Origin: a virus
Virus record (IMG/VR): IMGVR_UViG_3300038701_003011
Coordinates: 1-56,753 of that record
DNA: 56,753 nt
Reading direction: 5' to 3' (one strand)
In this document: piece after piece, positions 30,949 through 40,444 of the stretch
Numbering within the stretch: the first letter of the stretch is position 1
How the letters are laid out: each line of letters starts with the position of its first letter
The notes under the pieces: generated by a model
Told to the model about the DNA's origin: nothing
Seen by the model: only the letters and a program-made list of their open reading frames with translations
Database searches by the model: none
Made by a program: the position numbers and the translations under genes

Positions 30949-32747
30949 TGGCAGACAGCCCTATTAGTCCTGACGTAGCCACGCAATTAGCTTCCAGTCC
31001 TTTGGTTCAAGATGAGTCAGTTAAGGAACAATTGGGGGCATTAGCTGCTCCAGTAGTTGATCCCGTGGAAATTCCTGTAGCCCAAAATCCGGAAGCGCTT
31101 GCTCCAGTAGAAGCTCCGCTAGCTGCTCCCGCAGAAGTTCCTGAGGCACTAGCCCCTGCTCCAGAAACCACGCCGCAAGAGCAGTTGCTTCAGGAGTTAA
31201 CTACAGTCCCTACGGAAGTTACGCCAGTTCCATTGGATCAAAAATCTCCAGAACAATTAACTTCCAAAGAGAGGCAGGCTTTAATATCTCAAAAACTGGG
31301 AGAAAGAGATGCTGCCTTAGAGAAACGACTATTAAACGGAGAGATGAATCCTGACGAGGAACTTGCTTACTTACAAGAAAAATCTTCACAAATGCAAAGA
31401 GAAAAGCAGCAAGAACTACTTTCCCCAGACGTTCAGATTCGATTAGATAAAATTCAAAGCGGAATTGCAGACTATTTACAAGCTAAAAACACTTTTGACG
31501 AAAGGAATAGATTGCGCCAAGAATCAGGGCTTCCGCTTATAACAGATGTGCCAGACATTTCAAACTTCGTATCTGCCGAAGATGGACAATTTGCTGCTGA
31601 GGCAGGGCTGGAAGTTCCGGAAGAGTTGCAGTCGCTATTTGCTCAAAGTATTCAGGCAAAAGAACAGGATGCTCAGCTTGCAGCGGCAGAAGATATTCAA
31701 AGAAACTTAGCTACTACAGCTAAAGCTCAACAAAACGTTGCTCAAGACCAGGTTATAGAACAAAAAAAACAAGAAGCACAGGCTAAAGATGCAGTCAAAA
31801 AGCAAGTCAAAGAAGTTGAGACTCAATTTACCTCTCTGAGCGACTTATTTGAAAATGCCTCAACTGGTAGGAAAGTCAGTGCTGCGCTTGGGATAATGTT
31901 TGGAGGCTTAGCTCAGGGCTTTTCCGGTGGGTCAGTAAATCCGGTCTTAGATGTTTTAGATAAAACTTTTAAAAATAATTTAGCAGCTAAACAGGTGGCG
32001 CTTAAAAAAATTAAACAGGAAGCAGACCGGGCGGCTGCTAAAATTCCAGATCCCATAAAGCAGGTAAAATTACAAAAAGAAAGCGCTCTCTTACAAAAAG
32101 CTATGTTGGAAAATGAAAAATTAATGATAGACAGAAACATGGGAAGTTTTAATGGAAGCACTCCAATTCCAGAGGATCAAATTAGAGCCTTGAGAGGAGA
32201 TTCCAAAGAAAGAGAGCTTCTTGTTACAGTTCCTAGTACAAAACAAACATTCAGAGGTAATAGTAAAGAAGCTGTTTCTAAAGCTAATACTGCTTTAAGG
32301 GATCTTAGTCCGGGTATTACTAGTATTGATAATTTAATTTCTGCTATTGACGATCCCAATTTTAATCGATTTAATCTTACAGATGAACGACGAGCAGCTC
32401 TAGACGCCGAAACTGGAGCAGTAATTGGTGCCCTTCGGATTCCAATCTTAGGTCCTGGAGTAATGACTGAATCTGAAAGACAGTTTATGGTTAAATTACT
32501 AGGAAGTCCGACAAGATTGACTACTCTTAGTAGTTTTGAAAAAGCAAAATTAAAAGCTGTAAAGGGAGTATTAAAACGAAATATCAAAGCACATTTAGAC
32601 AGTGCGGGAGTTACCCCCCCTCCGTCAAAGGCAGAGGTAATGAACCAAGCCAACATAGCAAAGCTTAAAAAAAGATTGCCAAAAGCCACTCAGTTTGAAA
32701 TAATACAATCTTTACAAAAAACCAACCAATGGCACCCAGAAGACTAA
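30948..32747 (+). CDS. Internal virion / ejection protein, 599 aa
   Basis: Proline/alanine-rich N-terminus (residues 1-95, many PVEAP-type units), then long glutamine- and lysine-rich coiled coil helices (about 230-290 and 340-400), a GIMFGGLAQGFSGG hydrophobic patch (about 312-325) and a helical C-terminus. Such size, composition and place between tail and fibre genes fit podovirus proteins that form the DNA-ejection channel. No lytic motif seen. Confidence 0.7.
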   Translation: MADSPISPDVATQLASSPLVQDESVKEQLGALAAPVVDPVEIPVAQNPEALAPVEAPLAAPAEVPEALAPAPETTPQEQLLQELTTVPTEVTPVPLDQKSPEQLTSKERQALISQKLGERDAALEKRLLNGEMNPDEELAYLQEKSSQMQREKQQELLSPDVQIRLDKIQSGIADYLQAKNTFDERNRLRQESGLPLITDVPDISNFVSAEDGQFAAEAGLEVPEELQSLFAQSIQAKEQDAQLAAAEDIQRNLATTAKAQQNVAQDQVIEQKKQEAQAKDAVKKQVKEVETQFTSLSDLFENASTGRKVSAALGIMFGGLAQGFSGGSVNPVLDVLDKTFKNNLAAKQVALKKIKQEADRAAAKIPDPIKQVKLQKESALLQKAMLENEKLMIDRNMGSFNGSTPIPEDQIRALRGDSKERELLVTVPSTKQTFRGNSKEAVSKANTALRDLSPGITSIDNLISAIDDPNFNRFNLTDERRAALDAETGAVIGALRIPILGPGVMTESERQFMVKLLGSPTRLTTLSSFEKAKLKAVKGVLKRNIKAHLDSAGVTPPPSKAEVMNQANIAKLKKRLPKATQFEIIQSLQKTNQWHPED

Positions 32748-32748
32748 T

Positions 32749-35145
32749 ATGGCTGATAAATTAATTCCAGATTCCGAGTTTAAAAAGCAGCAAGAGGAAA
32801 TTGCCTCTACTGCAAACCCTAACTCTATTGAAAATTTGAATACAAAATCAGAGCTCTCTGATGAGGCAATAGAAGCCGCTGCTCATGAATATGAAATGGA
32901 AAAAAAGTACGGAAACAGCCCCATTAAAACTGGAGCCATAAATCTTGCCTCTGGACTAACTTTTGGTCTTTCTAATCATGTGCTCAAAAAACTAGGATTT
33001 TCGCAAGAAGAGCTTCGAGAACTGGATGATAGAAATAAAGCTGCGTCTATAGCCGGGGAAGTTGTCGGAACCGGAGTCGGCTTAATCGGAACAGGCGGAA
33101 CGGGGGCACTTGCCAAAGGAGCAGGTGCTTTAGGAACAGGGGTAAAGGGGGTAGTAAAAGCAGGGACAGTTGCGGAAAAGGCTACAGCTAAAACCTTAAA
33201 TAAACTTATCGCAGAAACTGGCGAAAAAAAGTTTGCCAAAGAGGTAATTAAGAAAGCCATACCTAAGGCTGCCGGATCTGCTGTAGAAGGTGCCGCTTTC
33301 GGTGCCGGGCAGTTAGTAAAAGAAAACGCCCTAGGCACTGCAGAGTTTAACGCTGAAAACCTTGTATCTGCTGTAGGAGGGGGCACACTTATAGGAGGCG
33401 GACTTGGACTGGGGCTAGGTTCAGTTGCTCCATTATTTACTCCTGCTGCAAAAATTGGTGCAAAAGTTAAAAGTGCCGCTACAAAAAGAATAGCTGATTT
33501 ATCTGATGTAGAAGACGCTGCTATGGACTTAATAGGGTTAACTCCTACTCAGAAAATTAACTTAAAAAAGTTTAATCCGAATCTTGCAAAAGATCTTCCT
33601 GAGATTTTGGCTAATCAAGGAAATTTAGGTAAACTTACTTCCACTGATGATCTATATAAAAATTTAATGAAGGTAAAAGATACCTCTGGGAAGCAGATCC
33701 CCGTTCTTCTTAAAAAAATAGACGAAGCCGCAGCAATTAATCCTAGTATTTTAAGAAATAAACAGGAATTATTTAAGCCTATATTACAAACTTTGGATGA
33801 TAAATATATCTCTGTTTACGGAGGTAAAAAAGCCTTTAGGGGGCAGCTTTCAAAAGTCAGGCAGCTTAGGGACGATATTAGAAGCATTAGTTTAGGCGAT
33901 GAAACTATGAACGCTGGAAGTTTGCAAAAACTTCGACAACAAATCGATCAATTGGCAAAGTTTGAAAAAACTCCAGGCAAAACCACTATGGGGGAAGAAG
34001 CCGCTAGAGATATTAGACGGGGGCTAAGAACAGCTATTGATGATGTTGCGGAAAGAGCGTCTAAAACAGATGCTTCTCTACAAACTATAGCGCAAGAACT
34101 TAAACAGGCTAATAGAAATTTTAGTACAATTTCTCAAATAGAAAAGCCTTTAATGAAAAAAACTATGAAATCGGATCAATTTGCTTCCGTAAAAGACTTG
34201 TTGCTAGGAGGCGTAATCGGGTCTTCCGTAGACTTTGGAGTGGGTGCTTTAGCTGTCGGTGTTAAGAAGTTTGCAGAATCGGATCTTAGAAGAAAATTAT
34301 CAATACTTTCTTATATGGAAAAACAGAATCAAAAAGTGCAAAAGACTGTAAATTCCAGTGTAAAAGACTTTTTTAAAAAAGCAGCTAAGCCAGTAGAAGT
34401 TACGACTAAAGCAGTCCTTGTTCGGTCTATGTTATCTAATAAAATTGAAGACGGAAAAGAGATAAAGCCTAAAGATCGGCAGCAAGCTTTTCGCAACATT
34501 CGAGAAAATTTAATAGAACTTGCCACTGACCCGGAAAAGTTAGAAAATAGACTAATAAAGAGTACCGCCGGATTGTCTCGAATTGCGCCAGAAACCGCCA
34601 GTTCAGCTCAGCAGATCTTAGTGCGAGGAGTTGAGTTTCTCTTAAGCAAAGTACCAAAAGAGGCGTACAGTGCCCAGGGACTTGCCGCCTTACAACGAGA
34701 CCGGCAAATTTCGGACCTGGAACTTGCTAAATTTTCTAGATACTTAGAAGCCGTGGAAAAGCCCATGATTTTGCTTGAGGATATCCAATCTGGGACAGCC
34801 ACTAGGGAGCAAGTGGAGGCGGTAAGAATCGTGTATCCAGATCTATATAAGCGTATAGTTGATCAAACTTATGAATATTTAGATGACTCTGAGAACAAAT
34901 TGAGCTATACTAAAAAAGTGCAGTTGGGAATTTTACTAGATATTGATGCAGATAGCTCATTACGGAAAGACGCACTTATGGATTTACAACAAAGATTTAA
35001 AACTGAAGAAGAAAAGCAAGCTGCTGCTCAAGAGCAGAGCCGAAAAGCGGCTAGCACGTTTACAGCGGCGAGAGCTGATAAAATAGACATCGCTTCTCGA
35101 GAAAACTCAGAGGCGCAAAGCTTTGCCAGACGGAGACAACAGTAG
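32749..35145 (+). CDS. Internal virion / ejection protein, 798 aa
   Basis: A glycine-rich amphipathic N-terminal segment (INLASGLTFGLSNHVLKKLGFSQEELRELD, then GEVVGTGVGLIGTGGTGALAKGAG) and a second G-rich patch (VSAVGGGTLIGGGLGLGLG) precede long helical regions. The G-rich membrane-active start plus helical body is typical of large phage internal proteins that insert in the host membrane on entry. Starts one base after the previous stop. No enzymatic motif found. Confidence 0.72.
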   Translation: MADKLIPDSEFKKQQEEIASTANPNSIENLNTKSELSDEAIEAAAHEYEMEKKYGNSPIKTGAINLASGLTFGLSNHVLKKLGFSQEELRELDDRNKAASIAGEVVGTGVGLIGTGGTGALAKGAGALGTGVKGVVKAGTVAEKATAKTLNKLIAETGEKKFAKEVIKKAIPKAAGSAVEGAAFGAGQLVKENALGTAEFNAENLVSAVGGGTLIGGGLGLGLGSVAPLFTPAAKIGAKVKSAATKRIADLSDVEDAAMDLIGLTPTQKINLKKFNPNLAKDLPEILANQGNLGKLTSTDDLYKNLMKVKDTSGKQIPVLLKKIDEAAAINPSILRNKQELFKPILQTLDDKYISVYGGKKAFRGQLSKVRQLRDDIRSISLGDETMNAGSLQKLRQQIDQLAKFEKTPGKTTMGEEAARDIRRGLRTAIDDVAERASKTDASLQTIAQELKQANRNFSTISQIEKPLMKKTMKSDQFASVKDLLLGGVIGSSVDFGVGALAVGVKKFAESDLRRKLSILSYMEKQNQKVQKTVNSSVKDFFKKAAKPVEVTTKAVLVRSMLSNKIEDGKEIKPKDRQQAFRNIRENLIELATDPEKLENRLIKSTAGLSRIAPETASSAQQILVRGVEFLLSKVPKEAYSAQGLAALQRDRQISDLELAKFSRYLEAVEKPMILLEDIQSGTATREQVEAVRIVYPDLYKRIVDQTYEYLDDSENKLSYTKKVQLGILLDIDADSSLRKDALMDLQQRFKTEEEKQAAAQEQSRKAASTFTAARADKIDIASRENSEAQSFARRRQQ

Positions 35146-35258
35146 TGAATATTGGTATGCTGCTTATTATAACTGGAATAACTATCTCTGCAATTTTTGT
35201 GCCACACATAGCCGTCGCACTTGTTGCGTTTGCCTTATTATTTAATTTAATAGATTAA
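35145..35258 (+). CDS. 37-aa membrane protein (GTG start; holin candidate)
   Basis: GTG overlaps the stop of the 798-aa gene. The peptide is almost all hydrophobic with one central turn (MNIGMLLIITGITISAIF, VPH, then IAVALVAFALLFNLI). It fits two short membrane passes. Located at the end of an internal-virion gene and before a regulatory dyad. Holin is possible, not shown. Confidence 0.5.
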   Translation: MNIGMLLIITGITISAIFVPHIAVALVAFALLFNLID

Positions 35259-35291
35259 GGTAGTTTAGCAATCAATTACCTCCTTAAGCGA

Positions 35292-35317
35292 TACAATAAC
35301 ATTTAGACATTATTGTA
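35292..35317. promoter_or_regulatory. 8-bp perfect dyad before the fibre genes
   Basis: TACAATAA (35292-35299) and TTATTGTA (35310-35317) flank CATTTAGACA. It sits in the 97-bp gap before the gene at 35356. The inner GACATT recurs in dyads at 14045 and 41265. It may be an operator or hairpin. Confidence 0.45.
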
Positions 35318-35355
35318 CCTATGCCCCAAAAAGGCAGCACTCAAAAGGAGGACAC

Positions 35356-35706
35356 GTGGCTCGGAAGAATACGCTCAAAGCCTTTAAAATGCTCGACGCC
35401 GGAGACGTTTCTGGCAATTTGCAATCCGCAACAACTAATGTTTTAAATTTAGATAAAGCTTCTATTTCAGTAACTTGGACGGGCTCTAGCCCTGTAGGAA
35501 CTTTAGAAGTGCTCGCCCGAAACGGAGAAGACGATGCTTGGTCTGCTCTCAACTTTGGCTCTGCTATTAGCATTTCCGGCAATTCTGGAGATCACAGAAT
35601 CTTGCTAAATGAGATGCCCTTTACGGATATTCGAATAGATTACACCGCCACTTCCGGCACAGGTTCCTTAACTGCTATTATAACTGCTAAACAAGTGGGA
35701 GGCTAA
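35356..35706 (+). CDS. Virion-associated beta protein, 116 aa (GTG start)
   Basis: AAAAGGAGGACAC precedes GTG. All-beta pattern: ASISVTWTGSSPVGTLEVLARNG, HRILLNEMPFTDIRIDYTATSGTGSL. Such small beta-sandwich proteins are common next to fibre genes in phages and serve as attachment or decoration proteins. Specific role unknown. Confidence 0.65.
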   Translation: MARKNTLKAFKMLDAGDVSGNLQSATTNVLNLDKASISVTWTGSSPVGTLEVLARNGEDDAWSALNFGSAISISGNSGDHRILLNEMPFTDIRIDYTATSGTGSLTAIITAKQVGG

Positions 35707-35707
35707 A

Positions 35708-36163
35708 ATGGCTCTTTTTATATTCCCCGCGGTATCCGTAGACACTTCCGGACTTGCCACTGAGGCTAAGCAAGATACTATTATAACCGAATTACAGGAC
35801 CTTGATACTAATACGGCTGATAATGCTACTGAAACTACTCTTTCTGCGTTAAACGCAAAAGTAACTGCAGTTAACACGGGAGCAGTCACTGTAAGTTCTA
35901 GCGTGCTTCCTACCGGAGCTGCTACCGAAGCGTCTCTTTCCGCTCAAGCTACCGACGTGTCTCTATTAGAAGACAGGCTCGCTGGAAGTCTTGTTCCCGA
36001 AACTCATGATTATATTGCAACAACTTACGTCGCTGCAGGCAATGGAGCGGGGGAAATTGAGACAGTAACTTACCGTACGGGGGGAGCAGCCGGATCTATA
36101 GTTGCTACCCTAACACTGACATATGATGGCAGTGACCGACTTTCTTCCGTAACTAGGAGCTAA
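35708..36163 (+). CDS. Tail fibre-associated protein, 151 aa
   Basis: Starts one base after the previous gene. The opening VSVDTSGLATEAKQDTIITELQDLDTNT and the threonine/alanine-rich ATEASLSAQATDVSLLEDRLAGSLVPE region are common in phage fibre shafts. The C-terminus is a beta domain. Probably structural; receptor role undetermined. Confidence 0.65.
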   Translation: MALFIFPAVSVDTSGLATEAKQDTIITELQDLDTNTADNATETTLSALNAKVTAVNTGAVTVSSSVLPTGAATEASLSAQATDVSLLEDRLAGSLVPETHDYIATTYVAAGNGAGEIETVTYRTGGAAGSIVATLTLTYDGSDRLSSVTRS

Positions 36164-36164
36164 T

Positions 36165-37325
36165 ATGCCTTTCAAATTTAATCCCTTTAGCGGAACATTT
36201 GATGAAGTGCAGGACATATCGGAAAAAGTGGATGGACCTGCTTCTAGTACAGATAATGCGGTAGCCCGTTTTGATTCTACTACAGGAAAACTTATTCAAA
36301 ATAGTTCTGCCATACTTGATGACGCCGGGAAACTTACGCTAGGAGCTGACGGCTCTGCAAATTTAGACGCGGTAACTAAGCAGCAATTGGATGCAGTCTC
36401 TGACGCCATTGTAAACCTTGCTTGGCAGGATCCTGTTATTGATAAAGATTTAACTGCTCCTCCGGGATCTCCCAGTACTGGAGACCGGTATTTAATTGGA
36501 TTAGACACTGCTGCGGGAGCTGCTACTGGCGCCTGGGCTGGGGAAGATGGAAAAGTCACAGAATGGAACGGAGCTTCATGGGATTTTTACACTCCTGCCA
36601 ATGGCTGGTTTGTCTCTGCTGACGATGAAACTGATGTTGTTTACGGCTTTGCGGGCACAACCTGGACTGCTAAATCATTTGAATCAACAACAGCTTCCGG
36701 GTTTTTATCTAAATCTGTTTTTGATATTCAGTTAACAAACTTGATTAATCAAAATTTAATTATAGGAAATGGGTCAAACGTTGCTACAAGTACAGACACT
36801 AATAGTGTTGGAGATATTTTAGCAAATAGCGCATCCGGACTGACAATCAAAGCGGGGGCAATCCTAGACGCCGACGTTAACGCCTCTGCTGCGATAGCTC
36901 TTTCAAAATTAGCTGCGGTGACCGCTAATCGAGCGCTTGCTTCCAATGCCTCTGGAGTTGTGGTACCTAGTGCAGTTACAGACACCGAGCTAGGATATGT
37001 TTCAGGAGTTACAAGCTCTATTCAAACTCAATTAAACGGAAAACAGGATGCAGTTACCACGACCGCAATTAGCTCCAACGCCACTTTAGCTGCCGATACT
37101 TACAATCTTGTAAACACTTCCGTAGCAAGGACGTTAACGTTGCCTGCCGCTAGTGATGGAGCTACTGTCTATATAAAAGACGTTACCGGGTCAGCAAAAG
37201 CAAACAATATCACTGTAAACACTCCCGGAGCTGAAACCATAGACGGAGATAATAGTTTGATTATAGACTCGGAATATCAATTTACAAAACTTGTCTCTGA
37301 TGGGACAAATTGGTTCATAGTATGA
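36165..37325 (+). CDS. Tail fibre / tip protein, 386 aa
   Basis: N-terminal MPFKFNPFSGTFDEVQ followed by a VARFDSTTGKLIQNSSAILDDAGKLTLG beta-shaft repeat, a DUF2793-like part (AWQDPVIDKDLTAPPGSPSTGDRYLI, EDGKVTEWNGASWDFYTP), and a shaft of LAADTYNLVN type ending in an AETIDGDNSLIIDSEYQFTKLVSDGTNWFIV tip. The same TIDG...VSDGTNW tip module recurs in the next gene. Likely a trimeric fibre in adsorption. Confidence 0.8.
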   Translation: MPFKFNPFSGTFDEVQDISEKVDGPASSTDNAVARFDSTTGKLIQNSSAILDDAGKLTLGADGSANLDAVTKQQLDAVSDAIVNLAWQDPVIDKDLTAPPGSPSTGDRYLIGLDTAAGAATGAWAGEDGKVTEWNGASWDFYTPANGWFVSADDETDVVYGFAGTTWTAKSFESTTASGFLSKSVFDIQLTNLINQNLIIGNGSNVATSTDTNSVGDILANSASGLTIKAGAILDADVNASAAIALSKLAAVTANRALASNASGVVVPSAVTDTELGYVSGVTSSIQTQLNGKQDAVTTTAISSNATLAADTYNLVNTSVARTLTLPAASDGATVYIKDVTGSAKANNITVNTPGAETIDGDNSLIIDSEYQFTKLVSDGTNWFIV

Positions 37326-37387
37326 TTATATTTAGTGCGTTTAATTATTTTAAAAATACTTCAGGAGGTGCCTCATCTCTTTTATAG
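37322..37387 (+). CDS. 21-aa ORF coupled to the fibre gene
   Basis: ATG overlaps the fibre stop (ATGA) and the frame closes at TAG 37385-37387, encoding MIIFSAFNYFKNTSGGASSL plus L. It crosses the ribosome site and the unusual start of the next gene, so it may carry ribosomes there or be fused by a -1 shift. No evidence that the peptide itself matters. Confidence 0.35.
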   Translation: MIIFSAFNYFKNTSGGASSLL

Positions 37388-38295
37388 GTAAAAATCCAAA
37401 AGTAGACGAGTTGCGATTAGTACCCCAATCTGCAGATCCCAGTAACCCTGAAGAAGGTGAGCTTTTTAGGTCTGATGGCACGTCTAGGGCTGAAGGTACT
37501 TGGGAATATAAGAACTCAAATTGGTCTAAATTGTTTTCAGAAAATGCAGTTACTGATAGTATTAATAATACTGATAGTCCGTATGCCGTTGCTACGACGA
37601 CCGAAATTGTATTTTGTGACACTTCCTCAGGAGCAATTACTGTTAATCTGCCAACCGCCGTTTCTGATACTGGAAGAAAGTTCACATTTAAACTAACAAC
37701 CGCAGGTAATACTTTAACTATCGACCCTAACGGAGCTCAAACTATCGATGGTGCCACTACATTTGAACTTCGGGCAGACGATGAGGAAGTTACAGTTGTT
37801 TCAGACGGCGCTAACTGGCAAGTTATCTCTAGACAGTTAAATGAGTATGTAGAAAATGAACTTGCAGCAGATTATTTAGCCTCAAGTCCTTCCGCTGGAG
37901 TTTGGCAGGTTCCCTCCTCCTCTTTTAGATTAGACTTGGAGCCTGGGTCTTGGGACATTGACTTAGAGGCTATGATGGGGATGTTAACCAGCACAAGTAC
38001 TGCGGGAAATTCTATTAATTCCGAGATAGCATTTGCAACCAGTAGTACGGGAGGGACTGGAATTGTAAAAGCTTTTTCAACTATTTTATTTGCAGTCGCT
38101 ACTAATCAATTTGCTTATGAAATGATGACTCCTTTTATAAAAAATTATGTAGTTACAAGCTCCACTTCTATTTATGTACATATTAGATTTAGAAATTTTG
38201 GAGGGTCTACAACTGCGGGAAACTTTGGCTTTAGATCAGAAACTGGGTCTGGCAATGGAATGGATCCAATTCTTGTAGCGAGAAGAGTTAAATAA
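37375..38295 (+). CDS. Fibre-like protein, about 306 aa; probable AUC start
   Basis: The first canonical start in frame (TTG, 37411) has a poor site. Reading from ATC at 37375, six bases after AGGAGG (37363-37368), gives (M)SFIGKNPKVDELRLVPQSAD, a typical fibre N-terminus. The following PSNPEEGELFRSDGTSRAEGTWEYKNSNW module, the TLTIDPNGAQTIDGATTFELRADDEEVTVVSDGANW tip and a jelly-roll-like C-terminus support a fibre or capsule-binding role. Start choice is an inference; residues from 13 on are certain. Confidence 0.75.
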   Translation: MSFIGKNPKVDELRLVPQSADPSNPEEGELFRSDGTSRAEGTWEYKNSNWSKLFSENAVTDSINNTDSPYAVATTTEIVFCDTSSGAITVNLPTAVSDTGRKFTFKLTTAGNTLTIDPNGAQTIDGATTFELRADDEEVTVVSDGANWQVISRQLNEYVENELAADYLASSPSAGVWQVPSSSFRLDLEPGSWDIDLEAMMGMLTSTSTAGNSINSEIAFATSSTGGTGIVKAFSTILFAVATNQFAYEMMTPFIKNYVVTSSTSIYVHIRFRNFGGSTTAGNFGFRSETGSGNGMDPILVARRVK

Positions 38296-38323
38296 TGAAT
38301 TACATAAATTTAGGAAAATTACT

Positions 38324-38593
38324 ATGGAAGAGTTAAAAGTTTTATTAACAGAAATTTTATCTAGATTAAGCTCTATAGACGAAAAGCAGGCTGAGACTAG
38401 TAATAAACAAGCGTTAATGAACGAAGTCCAAGTCCGACACGAGGAAAACTTACAAGAACACATGAGAAGGACTGCTCTCTTGGAAAAAGAATTTAAACCA
38501 GTACACAAGCACGTCCATCAGGTTAGAGGTGCAATTATTTTTTTAGCGGCAGCAACCCCGATTGCCGTTGCTATTTGGATAGCTTTACAGTAA
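38324..38593 (+). CDS. Coiled coil plus C-terminal membrane helix, 89 aa (holin-type candidate)
   Basis: N-terminal coiled coil (VLLTEILSRLSSIDEKQAE to about residue 50), a VHKHVHQVRG linker, and a single C-terminal membrane span (AIIFLAAATPIAVAIWIAL). Proteins of this shape are frequent in lysis or tail cassettes of podoviruses and are sometimes called holins. A 13-codon ORF (38295-38336) coupled to the previous gene overlaps its start. No direct evidence of pore formation. Confidence 0.65.
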   Translation: MEELKVLLTEILSRLSSIDEKQAETSNKQALMNEVQVRHEENLQEHMRRTALLEKEFKPVHKHVHQVRGAIIFLAAATPIAVAIWIALQ

Positions 38594-38605
38594 AAAGGAC
38601 GACAA

Positions 38606-40444
38606 ATGCCTACTACAACTTTTACTTATACTACTCCCAGCAATTACACTACTTCAGATGCAGAAGTTAGCGGAGGAAATGCGCAATTGTCCGTAACTAC
38701 TGGACCAATTACTTACCCCGGAGTTATAGATTCCGATTTAGGATACACTTACGATCCCACAAAAGCCGTTTTTACTGGGGGAATGGTAGAGCAAGTAGAC
38801 CAGACTGCTGCAAACTCAATTCTTGCAGGAAAACTTGAAACAAAAGATCTTAATTGGCATAAATCTGGATCCGTTACCGGAACTTTATATGGATCTCCGA
38901 CTTTTGGAACCGGTAAAATGGTTTGCACTGGATCGCAAGGAGTTAGCTGGGAATATACTACGACCGCTATAGAAACTCACAAGTTTATATACACACCAAA
39001 TTATACGACTGCTCCCCCTGCAAATGTCAATGTTTTTACTAGTTATAACGGTACCAATAACAATGATCGTTTTTATTTAACAAACTCTCCCAGCGGAAAC
39101 AATCTTAGGTTCGATCTCAGAAACTCATCAGGTACTGCAGTTGCTGGATTGACAGTTATTGGAGCTTTTAATCCTGTTGCAGGTACTGACTATGAGTTTG
39201 AAATTGTCTTAGATTCAGTAGCCGGAACTGTCAGAGTTTTTATTGACGGAACATTAATCGGCACTTCGGCACTTGGAGCCTGGACTCGTGGGGGGGTAAC
39301 TTCTCGGACTATACTTGGAGCAACTCCTGTTGTTTATAATCGAGCAGAAGCTTCGTATGATGATTATATTTTATTTGATAATGCGCAACATACTTCTAGT
39401 TATGTCCCTGGGTACACAATAGTTGATACTATTTACGCTGAAACTATTGTAACCAGTCCAGAAGTTCCCCACTCCGGACCAGGAACAATTATTTCTTTTG
39501 ACGCTTTTGCCGCGGTAACGACTGGCAGCCCTCGGTTTACGTTTGAAGTCGGACAATCTGGCGATTTTCTATACTGGGACGGTTCGACATGGTCTACTTC
39601 TAATAATACGTATGCTCAAGCAACTGATGCGGCAACGTTTAACGCTAACACTTCTAGTATTCCAGTACTGGGCGAAGTTTTTGGTCAGTTGCGAATAATT
39701 TTTCCAGATTCTAATACTATAAGCTCGGTAGACTCTTTTGATTTAACTTTTACTGAAAATACGTATTCAACGGCAGGGTCAGTTGTTACGAACACAACTG
39801 TAAGCGCGGACGCCTTAACTTCGCTTTCTACCGCCACGACTTTGCCTGCAAATACTAATATAAAACATGGAATAATCGTAGACGGAGCTCTTAAATACTG
39901 GGATGGAGCTGCCTGGGTAACTTCTGACGGATCTGAGGCGCAGCTAAACACAGAAGAAGAGATTACAATTAATGCCGCTGCGCTTTTAGGTACGCAAAAT
40001 TCCCTACTTCAACTACACTCAGGTCTTTTTACTACAGATGGAACAGTTACTCCGCTACTAGACAGCGCTAGTCTAGTAACTGATTTTGGAGGAATTCCTT
40101 CAGGAACCCAAGAGCTATGTACTGTGTGGGGATACATTAATACTTTAAATGGGGTGCCTATTAGTGATGTAACTGTCACTGTAAAATTAGTTGAGGCTGC
40201 CTCTGAGTACCGAGAAGCTGCTGGGCGGATTTTAGGGAACAGCCTTTCAACCACAACAGACTCTACGGGGTACTGGCAACTAGACCTTACTAGGTCTTCT
40301 CAGTTTGAGGGGTCTGGACAATATAAGGTTACTTTTGAAAAAGCCAATGTGCTTAATATAAAGACAAACAATAACGCTCCTATTGCTTTTAGCGTACCAG
40401 ACGCTGTCAGCGTAGAGCTTAGTACTCTAATAACGGACGTATAA
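38606..40444 (+). CDS. Receptor-binding / tail spike-like protein with LamG-like domain, 612 aa
   Basis: Residues about 95-225 form a concanavalin/LamG-like sandwich (TTAIETHKFIYTPNY, NRFYLTNSPSGN-like core, DYEFEIVLDSVAGTVRVFIDGTLIGTSA). Middle beta modules (FEVGQSGDFLYWDGSTWS; LKYWDGAAWVTSDGS) and a C-terminal carboxypeptidase-regulatory-like sandwich (VWGYINTLNGVPISDVTVTVKL, TDSTGYWQLDLTRSS) follow. Such carbohydrate-binding mosaics point to host-surface binding. No enzymatic motif seen. Confidence 0.75.
   Translation: MPTTTFTYTTPSNYTTSDAEVSGGNAQLSVTTGPITYPGVIDSDLGYTYDPTKAVFTGGMVEQVDQTAANSILAGKLETKDLNWHKSGSVTGTLYGSPTFGTGKMVCTGSQGVSWEYTTTAIETHKFIYTPNYTTAPPANVNVFTSYNGTNNNDRFYLTNSPSGNNLRFDLRNSSGTAVAGLTVIGAFNPVAGTDYEFEIVLDSVAGTVRVFIDGTLIGTSALGAWTRGGVTSRTILGATPVVYNRAEASYDDYILFDNAQHTSSYVPGYTIVDTIYAETIVTSPEVPHSGPGTIISFDAFAAVTTGSPRFTFEVGQSGDFLYWDGSTWSTSNNTYAQATDAATFNANTSSIPVLGEVFGQLRIIFPDSNTISSVDSFDLTFTENTYSTAGSVVTNTTVSADALTSLSTATTLPANTNIKHGIIVDGALKYWDGAAWVTSDGSEAQLNTEEEITINAAALLGTQNSLLQLHSGLFTTDGTVTPLLDSASLVTDFGGIPSGTQELCTVWGYINTLNGVPISDVTVTVKLVEAASEYREAAGRILGNSLSTTTDSTGYWQLDLTRSSQFEGSGQYKVTFEKANVLNIKTNNNAPIAFSVPDAVSVELSTLITDV

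Noticed and set aside
32976-33386. 136-aa antisense frame rich in alanine, proline and serine
   Set aside because: Shadow of the glycine/alanine-rich start of the 798-aa virion protein.
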